The position numbers and the translations under genes are program-made. DNA of 41,649 bases, from NCBI GenBank assembly GCA_009885945.1, contig VFJR01000068.1, positions 1 to 41,649 of the forward strand, in the 5' to 3' direction. Of the stretch, positions 34,804 through 41,649 are shown in pieces; within the stretch, counting starts at the first letter, position 1; each line of letters begins with the position of its first letter. Origin of the DNA: Anaerolineaceae bacterium. Its GTDB lineage: Bacteria > Chloroflexota > Anaerolineae > Anaerolineales > Villigracilaceae. The notes under the pieces were generated by a model. The model had not been told where the DNA came from and searched no databases. It was given only the letters and a program-made list of their open reading frames with translations.

Positions 34804-35979
34804 TTAGTTATGAAACAATCTTCCTGAAAATAACAATAACCCAAAACCAACCAAATGGAATGTGATCAAAATAGATATTGCTTGCCAGAAGAAGCCATTG
34901 TCATTGAGCAGGCGATTGCCTTTATATTTTTTGTCAAGCCAGTTTGTGGCGATGAGCAAAACGCCGTGATAAAAACCGTAGATAATGTAATGCCATGCGG
35001 TGCCGTGCCAGAGTCCCATCAGAGTCATAGTTAACAGGTAGCCGAGGTTGGATGCGGTTTGACTATTCTTAAACCATTTTCCTTTGAGCGCGCCAAAGAC
35101 GAAGCGGTTATAGATATGATCGCGAAACCAGAAAGAGAGACTCATGTGCCAGCGATTCCAGTAGTCACGGATGTCACGGGCGAGGAAGGGCTTGTTGAAA
35201 TTTTCGGGCATATGAATGCCGAAGAGGTAACTAAAGCCGATGGCGAATGAACTGTAGCCTGCAAAGTCAAAGAACAGGTAGAAGAAATAAGCGTACATGT
35301 ACGAAAGCGTATGCAGAAAATCTGTGCCTTGCGAAACGGGATCAAGCCAATATTGTTTGATCAACGCGGCGAGAATGAACTTATATAAAAAGCCTGTAAA
35401 GATACGCTGAACGCCGCCATCTACATCTTGCGCGAATTGCTCGCGGCTGCGCTCGCGATTCCAATCTTCGCTGAAGCGGCGGTAGCGGTCGATGGGACCA
35501 GAAGAGATGATGGGGAAGAACAGCAAAAAGGTCAGGTAGGGAAGCGGCTTTACATCTTTAATAAAATTATCTTGAATGCCGATGGTTACATCTAATACGC
35601 GGAAAGTAATATAAGATAATCCTAAAAAGAGTAGCGGATATTCGGGGTTGAAGAATGGAATAAATTTCGCCGCAAGCAAAGGCAGTAGATTAAAGAAAAG
35701 GGCTGTGTAATATGCCGCGCGGTTGATTCCTTTTTTACGAATTGAAAGAAAGGCAATTGTGATAACCCATTGCAAGACGGCATACCCCAGCAGAAGCGCA
35801 AGTTCTGAAACCCCGCGACCCATTACGACACGCGGATGAGTATATTGAATGCTCAACATAATGACTGTGGCAATGACCAGCCATGTGCGCCAGCCGCGTT
35901 TGAAGAAGCCAATGATTAAGGCGGGAATGATGACGTATAGCGAAACGCCAAAATAAAGGAAGTCTATATAAGGGGTCAT
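34804..35979 (-). CDS. dltB: MBOAT O-acyltransferase, DltB
   Basis: 391 aa, about ten hydrophobic helices. MBOAT signatures: ISSGPIDRYRRF, RDIRDYWNRWHMSLSFWFRDHIYNRF, and the catalytic-type His in LMGLWHGTAWHYIIYGFYHG. In the Dlt pathway DltB takes D-Ala from DltC at the inner face and passes it across the membrane to the DltX/DltD side. The start overlaps the dltA stop by 4 nt. The short C-terminus fits DltB better than the longer AlgI/PatA-type alginate acetyltransferases. Confidence 0.93.
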   Translation of the reverse strand: MTPYIDFLYFGVSLYVIIPALIIGFFKRGWRTWLVIATVIMLSIQYTHPRVVMGRGVSELALLLGYAVLQWVITIAFLSIRKKGINRAAYYTALFFNLLPLLAAKFIPFFNPEYPLLFLGLSYITFRVLDVTIGIQDNFIKDVKPLPYLTFLLFFPIISSGPIDRYRRFSEDWNRERSREQFAQDVDGGVQRIFTGFLYKFILAALIKQYWLDPVSQGTDFLHTLSYMYAYFFYLFFDFAGYSSFAIGFSYLFGIHMPENFNKPFLARDIRDYWNRWHMSLSFWFRDHIYNRFVFGALKGKWFKNSQTASNLGYLLTMTLMGLWHGTAWHYIIYGFYHGVLLIATNWLDKKYKGNRLLNDNGFFWQAISILITFHLVGFGLLLFSGRLFHN

Positions 35980-37442
35980 TGAAGTGTCTCTGCGAGTTTG
36001 CGGCGGTCTGCTTTGCCGTTGGATGTCATTGGAAATTCGGGTAGAAAAATAAATTTGCGCGGAATCATATATTCGGGAATGCGCTGGGCGAGTTCTTTTT
36101 TCATTGCCTGCATATTTTCAAAATCAGATTGATCTGTTTTGGTTTTCATAATGACAAAGGCGGCGAGATAATCGGCGTGTTCGCCTTTCATGACAGGGAT
36201 GATGACGGCATCTTGAATATTGGTCAAAGCATGTAAATTTGATTCGATGTCACCAAGTTCGATGCGATAGCCGTGTAATTTAATTTGGAAATCCATGCGC
36301 CCTTCATAAAAGACCATGCCGTCTTTATAGCGTCCCCAATCACCTGTGTGATAGGCGCGTTGACCGTTCAATTCAAAGAAGGCGCGTTCGGTCAGATCGG
36401 GGCGGTTGATATATCCAACGCTGACGTTTGGTCCGCAGATGATGATCTCGCCTCTTTCTCCGCTGAGAACCGGTCTGTTATCCTGATCGTGAATCAAAAT
36501 TTGAGTGCCGGGCATGGCATAGCCAATCGGCACAGGATTATATTTTGCAAGAATATCTTTTGTGATTTCAACCGATGTAGTGGCAACTGTCGCTTCGGTA
36601 GGACCGTAGGCGTTCCACAATTCAGTTTTAGGAAAACGCTTGAGCAAATCCACGCAGATTTCGGGGGCGAGCGCTTCGCCTGCCAGCCAGAAGCGGCTGA
36701 GGGTGGGAATCATATCTTCGCTGAAGGATTGATCCATCAAACAAAGCCGCGCAAAAGATGGCGTTGAAACCCACATGGTTGCATTTGAATTCTTGAGCGT
36801 GTGAAATAATTCTTTGAGATTCGCAATCTCATCTTTTGTCACGCTGACCAATGTGCCGCCCTGATACAGACTGCAATATAGATCTAAAATTGAAACATCA
36901 AAAGTAAATGGGGCTTGCCCAAGAATGACAGTATCTCTTGTTACTTTATGTTCAGGCACAGCCCAATTGAGAAAATTTTCTAAATTAGAGCGCGGGATGA
37001 CAACGCCTTTGGGGTTGCCAGTGCTTCCAGAAGTGAAAATAATGTACCAAGCATCGTCTTGCTTGCGTTCGCGCGGTGTGAAGTTTAAATTCTCTTTTGC
37101 GCCGTCAAGGACATCTCGAATCTTTTCAACGGTTAATACCATACTCGCTTGCGCTGTATCTACAACGGTTTTGATGCGTTGTTCTGGAAAATAATTTTCT
37201 AGTGGAATATAGGGATGACCAGATTTTGCACACGCAATAAAACCAATCGTCATTTCAATATGCTTGTGCCCAAGGATCACAATCGGGGAGTTATCATTGG
37301 GCAGGGCTTGCATCAAATATTCTGCAAGTTTGTTCGATTGAATAAACAACTCCTGATAACTTAGCGTTTGCCCACTGCTTTTGTGCGCAACTTTTTCAGG
37401 TTGAACTTGCGCCCAGTGATCAATTTGTTTAATGATATCCAT
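35976..37442 (-). CDS. dltA: D-alanine--carrier protein ligase, DltA
   Basis: 488 aa, usual DltA length. Adenylation motifs: YIIFTSGSTGNPKGVVIP (P-loop), WNAYGPTEATVA, YHTGDWGRYKDG, GRMDFQIKLHGYRIELGDIE, and the C-terminal catalytic Lys in TSNGKADRRKL. It activates D-alanine with ATP and loads it on the phosphopantetheine of DltC. It starts 3 nt after the DltX stop and overlaps dltB at its end, so translation is coupled along the operon. Confidence 0.95.
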   Translation of the reverse strand: MDIIKQIDHWAQVQPEKVAHKSSGQTLSYQELFIQSNKLAEYLMQALPNDNSPIVILGHKHIEMTIGFIACAKSGHPYIPLENYFPEQRIKTVVDTAQASMVLTVEKIRDVLDGAKENLNFTPRERKQDDAWYIIFTSGSTGNPKGVVIPRSNLENFLNWAVPEHKVTRDTVILGQAPFTFDVSILDLYCSLYQGGTLVSVTKDEIANLKELFHTLKNSNATMWVSTPSFARLCLMDQSFSEDMIPTLSRFWLAGEALAPEICVDLLKRFPKTELWNAYGPTEATVATTSVEITKDILAKYNPVPIGYAMPGTQILIHDQDNRPVLSGERGEIIICGPNVSVGYINRPDLTERAFFELNGQRAYHTGDWGRYKDGMVFYEGRMDFQIKLHGYRIELGDIESNLHALTNIQDAVIIPVMKGEHADYLAAFVIMKTKTDQSDFENMQAMKKELAQRIPEYMIPRKFIFLPEFPMTSNGKADRRKLAETLQ

Positions 37443-37445
37443 ACA

Positions 37446-37610
37446 TCAAAATCCCTGATAGACAAAATCTGGCGTAGAGAAATCGCCTTTGCCATACAAA
37501 ACAACCAACCCGGCGATGATCGCCAGGTAATACACGGTGATTAAAAAAATGCGCGCCCACGTGTTAGCGCGCAGTGCTGTGAAAAAATTCGTCAAACGCT
37601 TGGTTAACAT
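37446..37610 (-). CDS. dltX: DltX-like membrane microprotein (54 aa)
   Basis: This short frame overlaps the last 47 nt of dltD in another frame and stops 3 nt before dltA. It encodes MLTKRLTNFFTALRANTW, then a single membrane helix ARIFLITVYYLAIIAGLVVL, then YGKGDFSTPD and the terminal FVYQGF. The F-x-Y-x-x-F ending is the conserved DltX C-terminal motif (compare FIYNEF in Bacillus). Known role: DltX carries D-Ala on this tail tyrosine between DltB and DltD. The length, single helix, terminal motif and position next to dltA all fit. In Firmicutes dltX usually precedes dltA at the operon start; here dltC and dltD come first. The start could be a later codon, but the conserved part is unaffected. 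Confidence 0.85.
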   Translation of the reverse strand: MLTKRLTNFFTALRANTWARIFLITVYYLAIIAGLVVLYGKGDFSTPDFVYQGF

Positions 37611-38784
37611 AAACCCATCCTTTGCGGCTGGTGTGCGAAGCTAAATCCATACTGAAATAAGGATCAGTGTCATGCTCTTGAAAATCGATGACGGGGATTC
37701 CGTAAGGGTCAATCACTTCATGTAGTTTTTTATAATAACTATTTTGCGCTTGTTCAGAAACTCCAAGCCGTTCCCATAAATGAACATTCATTGGGCGGCT
37801 CATGATGAGCGGCTCTGCGCCCATTTCTGTCAATACGCGTAATGCAATATCCAAGTCCTCCCACTCTTTTGCGCCTAATACCCCTGCTTTAAATGAATCG
37901 TCTTTTGTGCCCACAGGAATTGGGTTATTCATCAAATCTTCGATTTGTTTCCACTTAAGATTATCCACCGCGTAAGGATTACTGTCTGTGTTTTTAATTT
38001 GCTCTGATTCGGCAACCGCCGCAACCGCCGCCCATTCAATTTGATTCGGCTTACGAGTGACTTTTAATTCTTCTGACGAGCGGTGTCGAATAAAATCTAC
38101 CGTTGCATAATGATCTTGCAGGCGAATAAAGACAAGTTGTAATTTCCCCAAAGGCATTGATGCATAATACAAAACTTGGTCTAAAGCAGAATCAGATGCA
38201 AGTTTTTCCAGCGCAAATTTTAAGAGCGGAGCGTCTATTAGGCTGTCTTGAAATAACAACATACGTTTTGCCGCAAGTTTTTTCGTTTCCATGCTCAGGT
38301 AGGGGCTATAGACTAATTCCATGCCTTGAAGTTGTGAAAAATTAGCCGCGTAATGTTCTGTGTTCACTTCACCGCGCGGCGCCATGGTCACAATAGCCGG
38401 TGTCATAGAGATAATCACCTTTTTACCGCGTACATCAACGCCGAGCGCCGCAACTTTCTGTGCCATCGTCAACGCAGATGCGCCCTTGTTGGAGACATCA
38501 AATACATTGAATCCAGTAGGGTAGGCGCTAAAAAAACGATAAGCCTGATAGGGAGTCTCTAGTAATTCAATTTCAGATCCGCCGATAACCAGCAAAAGAT
38601 CATCCTGCTGAATTGCCATGCGCTGAATAGCGCTGCCCTTGATGATATCCACGTGATAGATCGCCGCCACCGAATGAACATATTTTTGCTCAAACAAATG
38701 GGCGTATATTGTAAAAAGCACGACCGCCATAATGGATGAAAAAATGGCGGCAATTGAAGCGGTACTATGAGGCGTTTGTTTCAT
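37564..38784 (-). CDS. dltD: DltD-like D-alanyl transferase
   Basis: 406 aa. An N-terminal membrane anchor (~12-30) precedes an SGNH-hydrolase-like domain. The nucleophile-type motif is LVIGGSEIELL (residues ~65-75; GSSE in Firmicutes). The later region has DLASHTSRKGWVYVNQAFDEFF, which carries the catalytic-type Asp/His (DxxH-like) near the end. DltD acts outside the membrane, placing D-Ala on the final polymer. The start overlaps dltC by 4 nt, and the end overlaps dltX by 47 nt. Confidence 0.92.
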   Translation of the reverse strand: MKQTPHSTASIAAIFSSIMAVVLFTIYAHLFEQKYVHSVAAIYHVDIIKGSAIQRMAIQQDDLLLVIGGSEIELLETPYQAYRFFSAYPTGFNVFDVSNKGASALTMAQKVAALGVDVRGKKVIISMTPAIVTMAPRGEVNTEHYAANFSQLQGMELVYSPYLSMETKKLAAKRMLLFQDSLIDAPLLKFALEKLASDSALDQVLYYASMPLGKLQLVFIRLQDHYATVDFIRHRSSEELKVTRKPNQIEWAAVAAVAESEQIKNTDSNPYAVDNLKWKQIEDLMNNPIPVGTKDDSFKAGVLGAKEWEDLDIALRVLTEMGAEPLIMSRPMNVHLWERLGVSEQAQNSYYKKLHEVIDPYGIPVIDFQEHDTDPYFSMDLASHTSRKGWVYVNQAFDEFFHSTAR

Positions 38785-39026
38785 GCCTGTTTTGCTCGAG
38801 CGTTGATGTAATCAATAATCTTTTGCGGAGTCGCCCACTCGTCACGGTCAACATCGCCCGGCGCAAGGTCCAAGCTGAAATCTTCCGATAAAGCCAAGAC
38901 CAGCTCAATAGAGGCAAGCGAGTCGAGCAATCTTTCGCCAAACAGGTCAATGTTCAGATCTTTGCGTACCTGATCGGTACCCGTGAATCTTTCTAAATGT
39001 TTTAAAACAGTTTCATTTACAGACAT
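38781..39026 (-). CDS. dltC: D-alanyl carrier protein, DltC
   Basis: 81 aa acyl-carrier protein. The 4'-phosphopantetheine site is Ser36 in ERLLDSLASIEL, followed by a helix-rich C-terminus with WATPQKIIDYINARA. LLDS is the DltC-type version of the usual G-x-DS. It carries D-Ala from DltA to DltB. It is first of the dlt genes here and overlaps dltD by 4 nt. Confidence 0.93.
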   Translation of the reverse strand: MSVNETVLKHLERFTGTDQVRKDLNIDLFGERLLDSLASIELVLALSEDFSLDLAPGDVDRDEWATPQKIIDYINARAKQA

Positions 39027-39062
39027 GGTTTTCTCTCAAGCTTTTTTGGTGAACTTGCGAGA

Positions 39063-39296
39063 TTATACCATTTGACCCTCGTCAGCATCTTCGTCAAAAG
39101 ACTGTAATAACTCTCTCGCCTCTTTGATTTTTTGATCAGGCACAAATATCTCCACAAGGTCAAATGGGCTTTTGTATAAATAATGGGTGATGGCGCTTTC
39201 GATCAACTGCACTTCAATTCCTTGTGCTGTTAAAAAACTTTCGATGATCTCAGCCTTCCAGCGCCCATTCACTTCGGTGAGTTTTATATATTGCAT
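39063..39296 (-). CDS. DUF2007-like small protein
   Basis: 77 aa from ATG at 39296, which has AGGA 6 nt upstream. A longer frame to 39386 would read through a palindromic repeat and is not credible. YIKLTEVNGRWKAEIIESFL, then a beta-rich middle and FVPDQKIKEARELL, match the ferredoxin-like DUF2007 family (putative signal-transducing proteins). Function unknown. It lies 36 nt before dltC and may lead that operon. No Cys residues or membrane helix. Confidence 0.75.
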   Translation of the reverse strand: MQYIKLTEVNGRWKAEIIESFLTAQGIEVQLIESAITHYLYKSPFDLVEIFVPDQKIKEARELLQSFDEDADEGQMV

Positions 39297-39318
39297 GTTT
39301 TGTCCTAAAGCCATACTC

Positions 39319-39369
39319 GGTGGTTGAGTAGCCCTGAGCGTCCTTTGCGAAGGGCGTATCGAAACCACC
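39319..39369. repeat. Palindromic repeat A
   Basis: GGTGGTT (39319-39325) pairs with AACCACC (39363-39369), enclosing GAGTAGCCCTGAGCG and CGAAGGGCGTATCG. It is roughly the reverse complement of repeat B, 36 bp away. Confidence 0.7.
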
Positions 39370-39405
39370 AGTGAATAGGTGAACACAAAATCTCAGCATC
39401 GCACT

Positions 39406-39453
39406 GTTGGTTTCGATACGGGACGGAAGAGCACCGTTGCCTACTCAACCAAC
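39406..39453. repeat. Palindromic repeat B overlapping the STAND gene's 3' end
   Basis: GTTGGTTTCGATACG on the left and CTACTCAACCAAC on the right form an imperfect hairpin. These match repeat A in inverse orientation. The - strand reading GGTTGAGTAG supplies the last codons and the stop (LVE-stop) of the TPR protein. Confidence 0.7.
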
Positions 39454-41649
39454 GGTTTTGCTTCTATCACTTCACGCACACCTTTGAGCAAGCCCTCCTC
39501 ATCGCACTTGACCAATTCATCAAACAACCTCAGCACGGACTTGACCACCCCCGCATGCGGAGCGATCTTCCGCGCCTTCTTAAACGTTTCTATTGCCTCG
39601 GACAGAAGTTCATCCCGCCCACGACCCTCAATCGGCAATCGTAAATCACAAATCGTCAATCCTGAGAGCGCCAACCCCTTCGCATCCAGCGCGGAGTAAT
39701 ACTCGGGCGTCTTGACAAGGATTTCATCCGCCTGCGCAATGGACTTGGCAAAAGCCTCTTGCGCGGTTTCCCTTTCCCCTTGCCGCAGAGCGATGATTCC
39801 GTGCAGGGTGGAAACATTGAAAATGAAATGAGGCTGCTCATATTTGCCAGCATCTTGAACAACTTGCAAAGCATCTTTTAATTTATTAAAAAATAATAAC
39901 GCTTTCGCAAGTGTATTACTACTTTCAATACAAACTTCAGGACTGTTCATTTCCTGACCAATCCGAAGCGATTCTTGTGAATTTTTTATTGCGTTTTGCA
40001 AATCGCCTTTTTCTAGCCAAACATTAGCCAAACCATCCAAGCGTTTGCCCTCACCATATTTATTTCCAGTTTCACGAGCATTTTGCAGTGCTTGATTGTA
40101 AAAATCAATTGCCTTATCGTATTCTCCTAATATTTTATGTTGTTCACCAAGGTTGCTCAAATCCGTCCCTTCACCATGATGATCGCCGACCTCGCGGTCA
40201 ACAATCAATGCCTTGTCGTAGTATTCGATGGATTTGTGTGCGTGACCGAGATAGTTGTATGAACTCCCTAAATTGCCAAGAAACACTTCTTCCCATCTTC
40301 TATTTTTTAATTCCTGTGCGACACGAAGTCCAGACTCGAAATAAAGTAATGCTTCTTTGATCAGCCCAATTCTCTGATTGGCTACCCCTAACATATTCAT
40401 ATTTCCCATTACGAGTCCTTTATCGAATAACTTGTTTTTCACACGCAAATGTAAGTTGATTACCAAGTGGTAATGTCCCCACAAACGAAGGTAATCATAA
40501 TCTATGTTTCTTAAGACGTTGCAAGCAGTATCATGGTCTCCTGCTTCACAACGCAATTCAAATTCCGCCAGTTGCGCGGCGAGATCGTCCAGTTTTTTCC
40601 ATTCTGCGCGCGGTTTGCGGGCTTGCGCGAAGTAATCCGCGGCGCGGTTGAGTAGGTCATGTTGGGTAAAGGCATTTGTTAACCGCGAAGCACGCGAAGA
40701 GTGCAAAGACTCTTTTTTGTTTTTCTTAGCGTCCTTTGCGGTCTTCGCGGTTAATTCTTTTTCAACAGGGATAATACTGAAAGCATATTCCTTATCCGCA
40801 GGATGTAAATAGTAGCGTCCTGCCTCACGGCGGGCGAAATGCATATTCACCAAACGATTCAGCACCAGCGCGCTGTCAATGCTTGGCAAATGCGGCTGCA
40901 ACAGGTAATCAATCGCGGCGGGGCTGACAGGTCGGTTATACACAGCTAGCGCTTGCATCACTTTTTGCGCGTTCGGGTCAAGGCGGTTGAAGGCTTCGCC
41001 CACCAGTTTCTGCACCACTTCCTCGGGCAGGCTGATCTCGAGCAGTTCTTCGAGCGTGGTGTAGCGGTCAACCGACAGGATGGCATACAACGCTTCCAAC
41101 GCGCGCGGGTAGCCGCGTGTCTTTTCGCGGGCTTTATTCAGCAAGGCATCGGGCGCGGACTTGAGTCCCACGCGTCCGTCCGCGTCCATTTCACGCAGGA
41201 CGTTTTCCGCGTAAGGCGATTCGAGTCCTTCATCCAAACTCAGGTGATGCTGTCTGCCTGGCTCGCTGATCGCCAGGTCACGCGGCGCGATGCGCGTGGT
41301 GATGACCACTTTCACGGCATGGTGCTGTCCGCTGAGCAGGGCGTTCAGCGCCTCGCTCAATTCGCTGTCACGCAGGCTCAGGCTTTCGGGGTCGATCAGG
41401 GTTTCAAAGTTATCCAACAGCAGGATCACACGTCCGCTGGGGAAGGCATCCAACAGCGCGCGCATTTTATCGCCTGTGGACGTCTGCGGGTTCTTATAGA
41501 TTCCCTCCAGCCGCTCGGCGTCTTCCTTCGGAAGGAGTTTGCTCAAATCCGCGAAGACGTTCGCAAAGTTGACCCTGTGACTGCCCGTCTCGCTCAAATA
41601 GACGATCCCGTCGACTTTCATCTCGCCGAGGTCATCGGGAAGCTCGCCT
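39441..41649 (-). CDS. STAND/NB-ARC-type ATPase with TPR repeats, 5'-truncated
   Basis: At least 735 aa; the frame stays open to the right edge, so the N-terminus and P-loop lie outside. The visible NTPase part has the Walker B-like RVILLLDNFETLID and the sensor-like VKVVITTRIAPRD. A winged-helix-like region (RLDPNAQKVMQALAVY...) follows. The second half is TPR (motifs such as GNLGSSYNYLGHAHKSIEYYDKAL and GEQHKILGEYDKAIDFYNQAL; at least six units). Such proteins act as signal-triggered oligomeric switches in regulation or defence. Residues encoded at 40679-40754 (LTAKTAKDAKKNKKES...) derive from a palindromic repeat, and a heptamer array encodes LTICDLRLPIE further on. The C-terminus ends in repeat B. 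Confidence 0.85.
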   Translation of the reverse strand, partial: GELPDDLGEMKVDGIVYLSETGSHRVNFANVFADLSKLLPKEDAERLEGIYKNPQTSTGDKMRALLDAFPSGRVILLLDNFETLIDPESLSLRDSELSEALNALLSGQHHAVKVVITTRIAPRDLAISEPGRQHHLSLDEGLESPYAENVLREMDADGRVGLKSAPDALLNKAREKTRGYPRALEALYAILSVDRYTTLEELLEISLPEEVVQKLVGEAFNRLDPNAQKVMQALAVYNRPVSPAAIDYLLQPHLPSIDSALVLNRLVNMHFARREAGRYYLHPADKEYAFSIIPVEKELTAKTAKDAKKNKKESLHSSRASRLTNAFTQHDLLNRAADYFAQARKPRAEWKKLDDLAAQLAEFELRCEAGDHDTACNVLRNIDYDYLRLWGHYHLVINLHLRVKNKLFDKGLVMGNMNMLGVANQRIGLIKEALLYFESGLRVAQELKNRRWEEVFLGNLGSSYNYLGHAHKSIEYYDKALIVDREVGDHHGEGTDLSNLGEQHKILGEYDKAIDFYNQALQNARETGNKYGEGKRLDGLANVWLEKGDLQNAIKNSQESLRIGQEMNSPEVCIESSNTLAKALLFFNKLKDALQVVQDAGKYEQPHFIFNVSTLHGIIALRQGERETAQEAFAKSIAQADEILVKTPEYYSALDAKGLALSGLTICDLRLPIEGRGRDELLSEAIETFKKARKIAPHAGVVKSVLRLFDELVKCDEEGLLKGVREVIEAKPLVE
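39628..39662 (-). repeat. In-frame heptamer array (GATTNNN-type, five copies) in the STAND-TPR gene
   Basis: On the - strand the 7-mers are GATTGAC, GATTTGT, GATTTAC, GATTGCC and GATTGAG. They encode LTICDLRLPIE, which breaks the TPR pattern. Confidence 0.65.
40679..40754. repeat. 76-bp palindromic element in frame inside the STAND-TPR gene
   Basis: TTAACCGCGAAG (40679-40690) is a perfect inverted repeat of CTTCGCGGTTAA (40743-40754). The interior, AGTGCAAAGACTC...CGTCCTTTGCGGT, is also partly self-complementary. It encodes a Lys/Ala/Ser-rich linker between the winged-helix-like and TPR regions. Confidence 0.75.

Noticed and set aside
39297-39386. Thirty-residue N-terminal extension of the DUF2007-like protein
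   Set aside because: It is a translation of palindromic repeat A; the ATG at 39296 has its own Shine-Dalgarno.

Overview
The window looks like chromosomal DNA of a Gram-positive-type (monoderm) Chloroflexota bacterium, probably class Anaerolineae. This is inference: it rests on the giant SdrD/GEVED-type surface protein, the Rcp1-like and HD-GYP regulators, the EPS genes, the many dispersed REP-like and heptamer repeats, and a dlt operon with no outer-membrane genes in view. No rRNA, tRNA, CRISPR array or transposase is visible.

Left region (1-16100), + strand. The 3' part of a Wzc/CpsD-type tyrosine autokinase runs in from the left edge and carries an unusual LysM tail. A PF14907-type nucleotidyltransferase follows. 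Next is a promoter and a structured 5' leader in which a three-way-junction fold and an intrinsic terminator exclude each other. The leader precedes a ~3050-residue secreted protein with SdrD-B-like repeats, a GEVED domain and a C-terminal gingipain-like (C25) protease. A compact lasso-peptide-type cluster comes next: AsnB-like cyclase, 69-aa precursor with a perfect lasso leader motif and a Gly1...Asp8 ring, HPr-kinase-like protein, and PqqD-like leader-binding protein. The B2 leader peptidase and an exporter are not in the window.

Middle region (16100-25431). On the - strand are a REC-PAS-HD-GYP protein and a REC-only regulator. On the + strand is a partner-switching module (STAS antagonist, RsbW-like kinase, five-GAF RsbU-like phosphatase), a small secreted helical protein, RidA, and a PhoB-like/histidine kinase pair.

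EPS region (25456-32925), + strand, tightly packed: family 2 glycosyltransferase, polyprenyl-phosphate sugar-1-phosphate transferase, NAD-dependent epimerase, FlaA1/CapD-type nucleotide-sugar dehydratase, and two tandem FemAB-type aminoacyltransferases. With the tyrosine kinase at the left edge these form a surface-polysaccharide assembly and decoration set.

Right region (39296-32943), - strand: a probable single operon of DUF2007-like protein, dltC, dltD, a 54-aa DltX-like microprotein overlapping dltD, dltA, dltB, a class A beta-lactamase-like serine hydrolase, a MOSC protein and a small membrane protein. This is a full D-alanylation-type system. At the right edge lies the 3' part of a STAND/NB-ARC-TPR protein. 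Short palindromic and heptanucleotide repeats occur between genes and, in frame, inside several genes, where they add low-complexity peptides.
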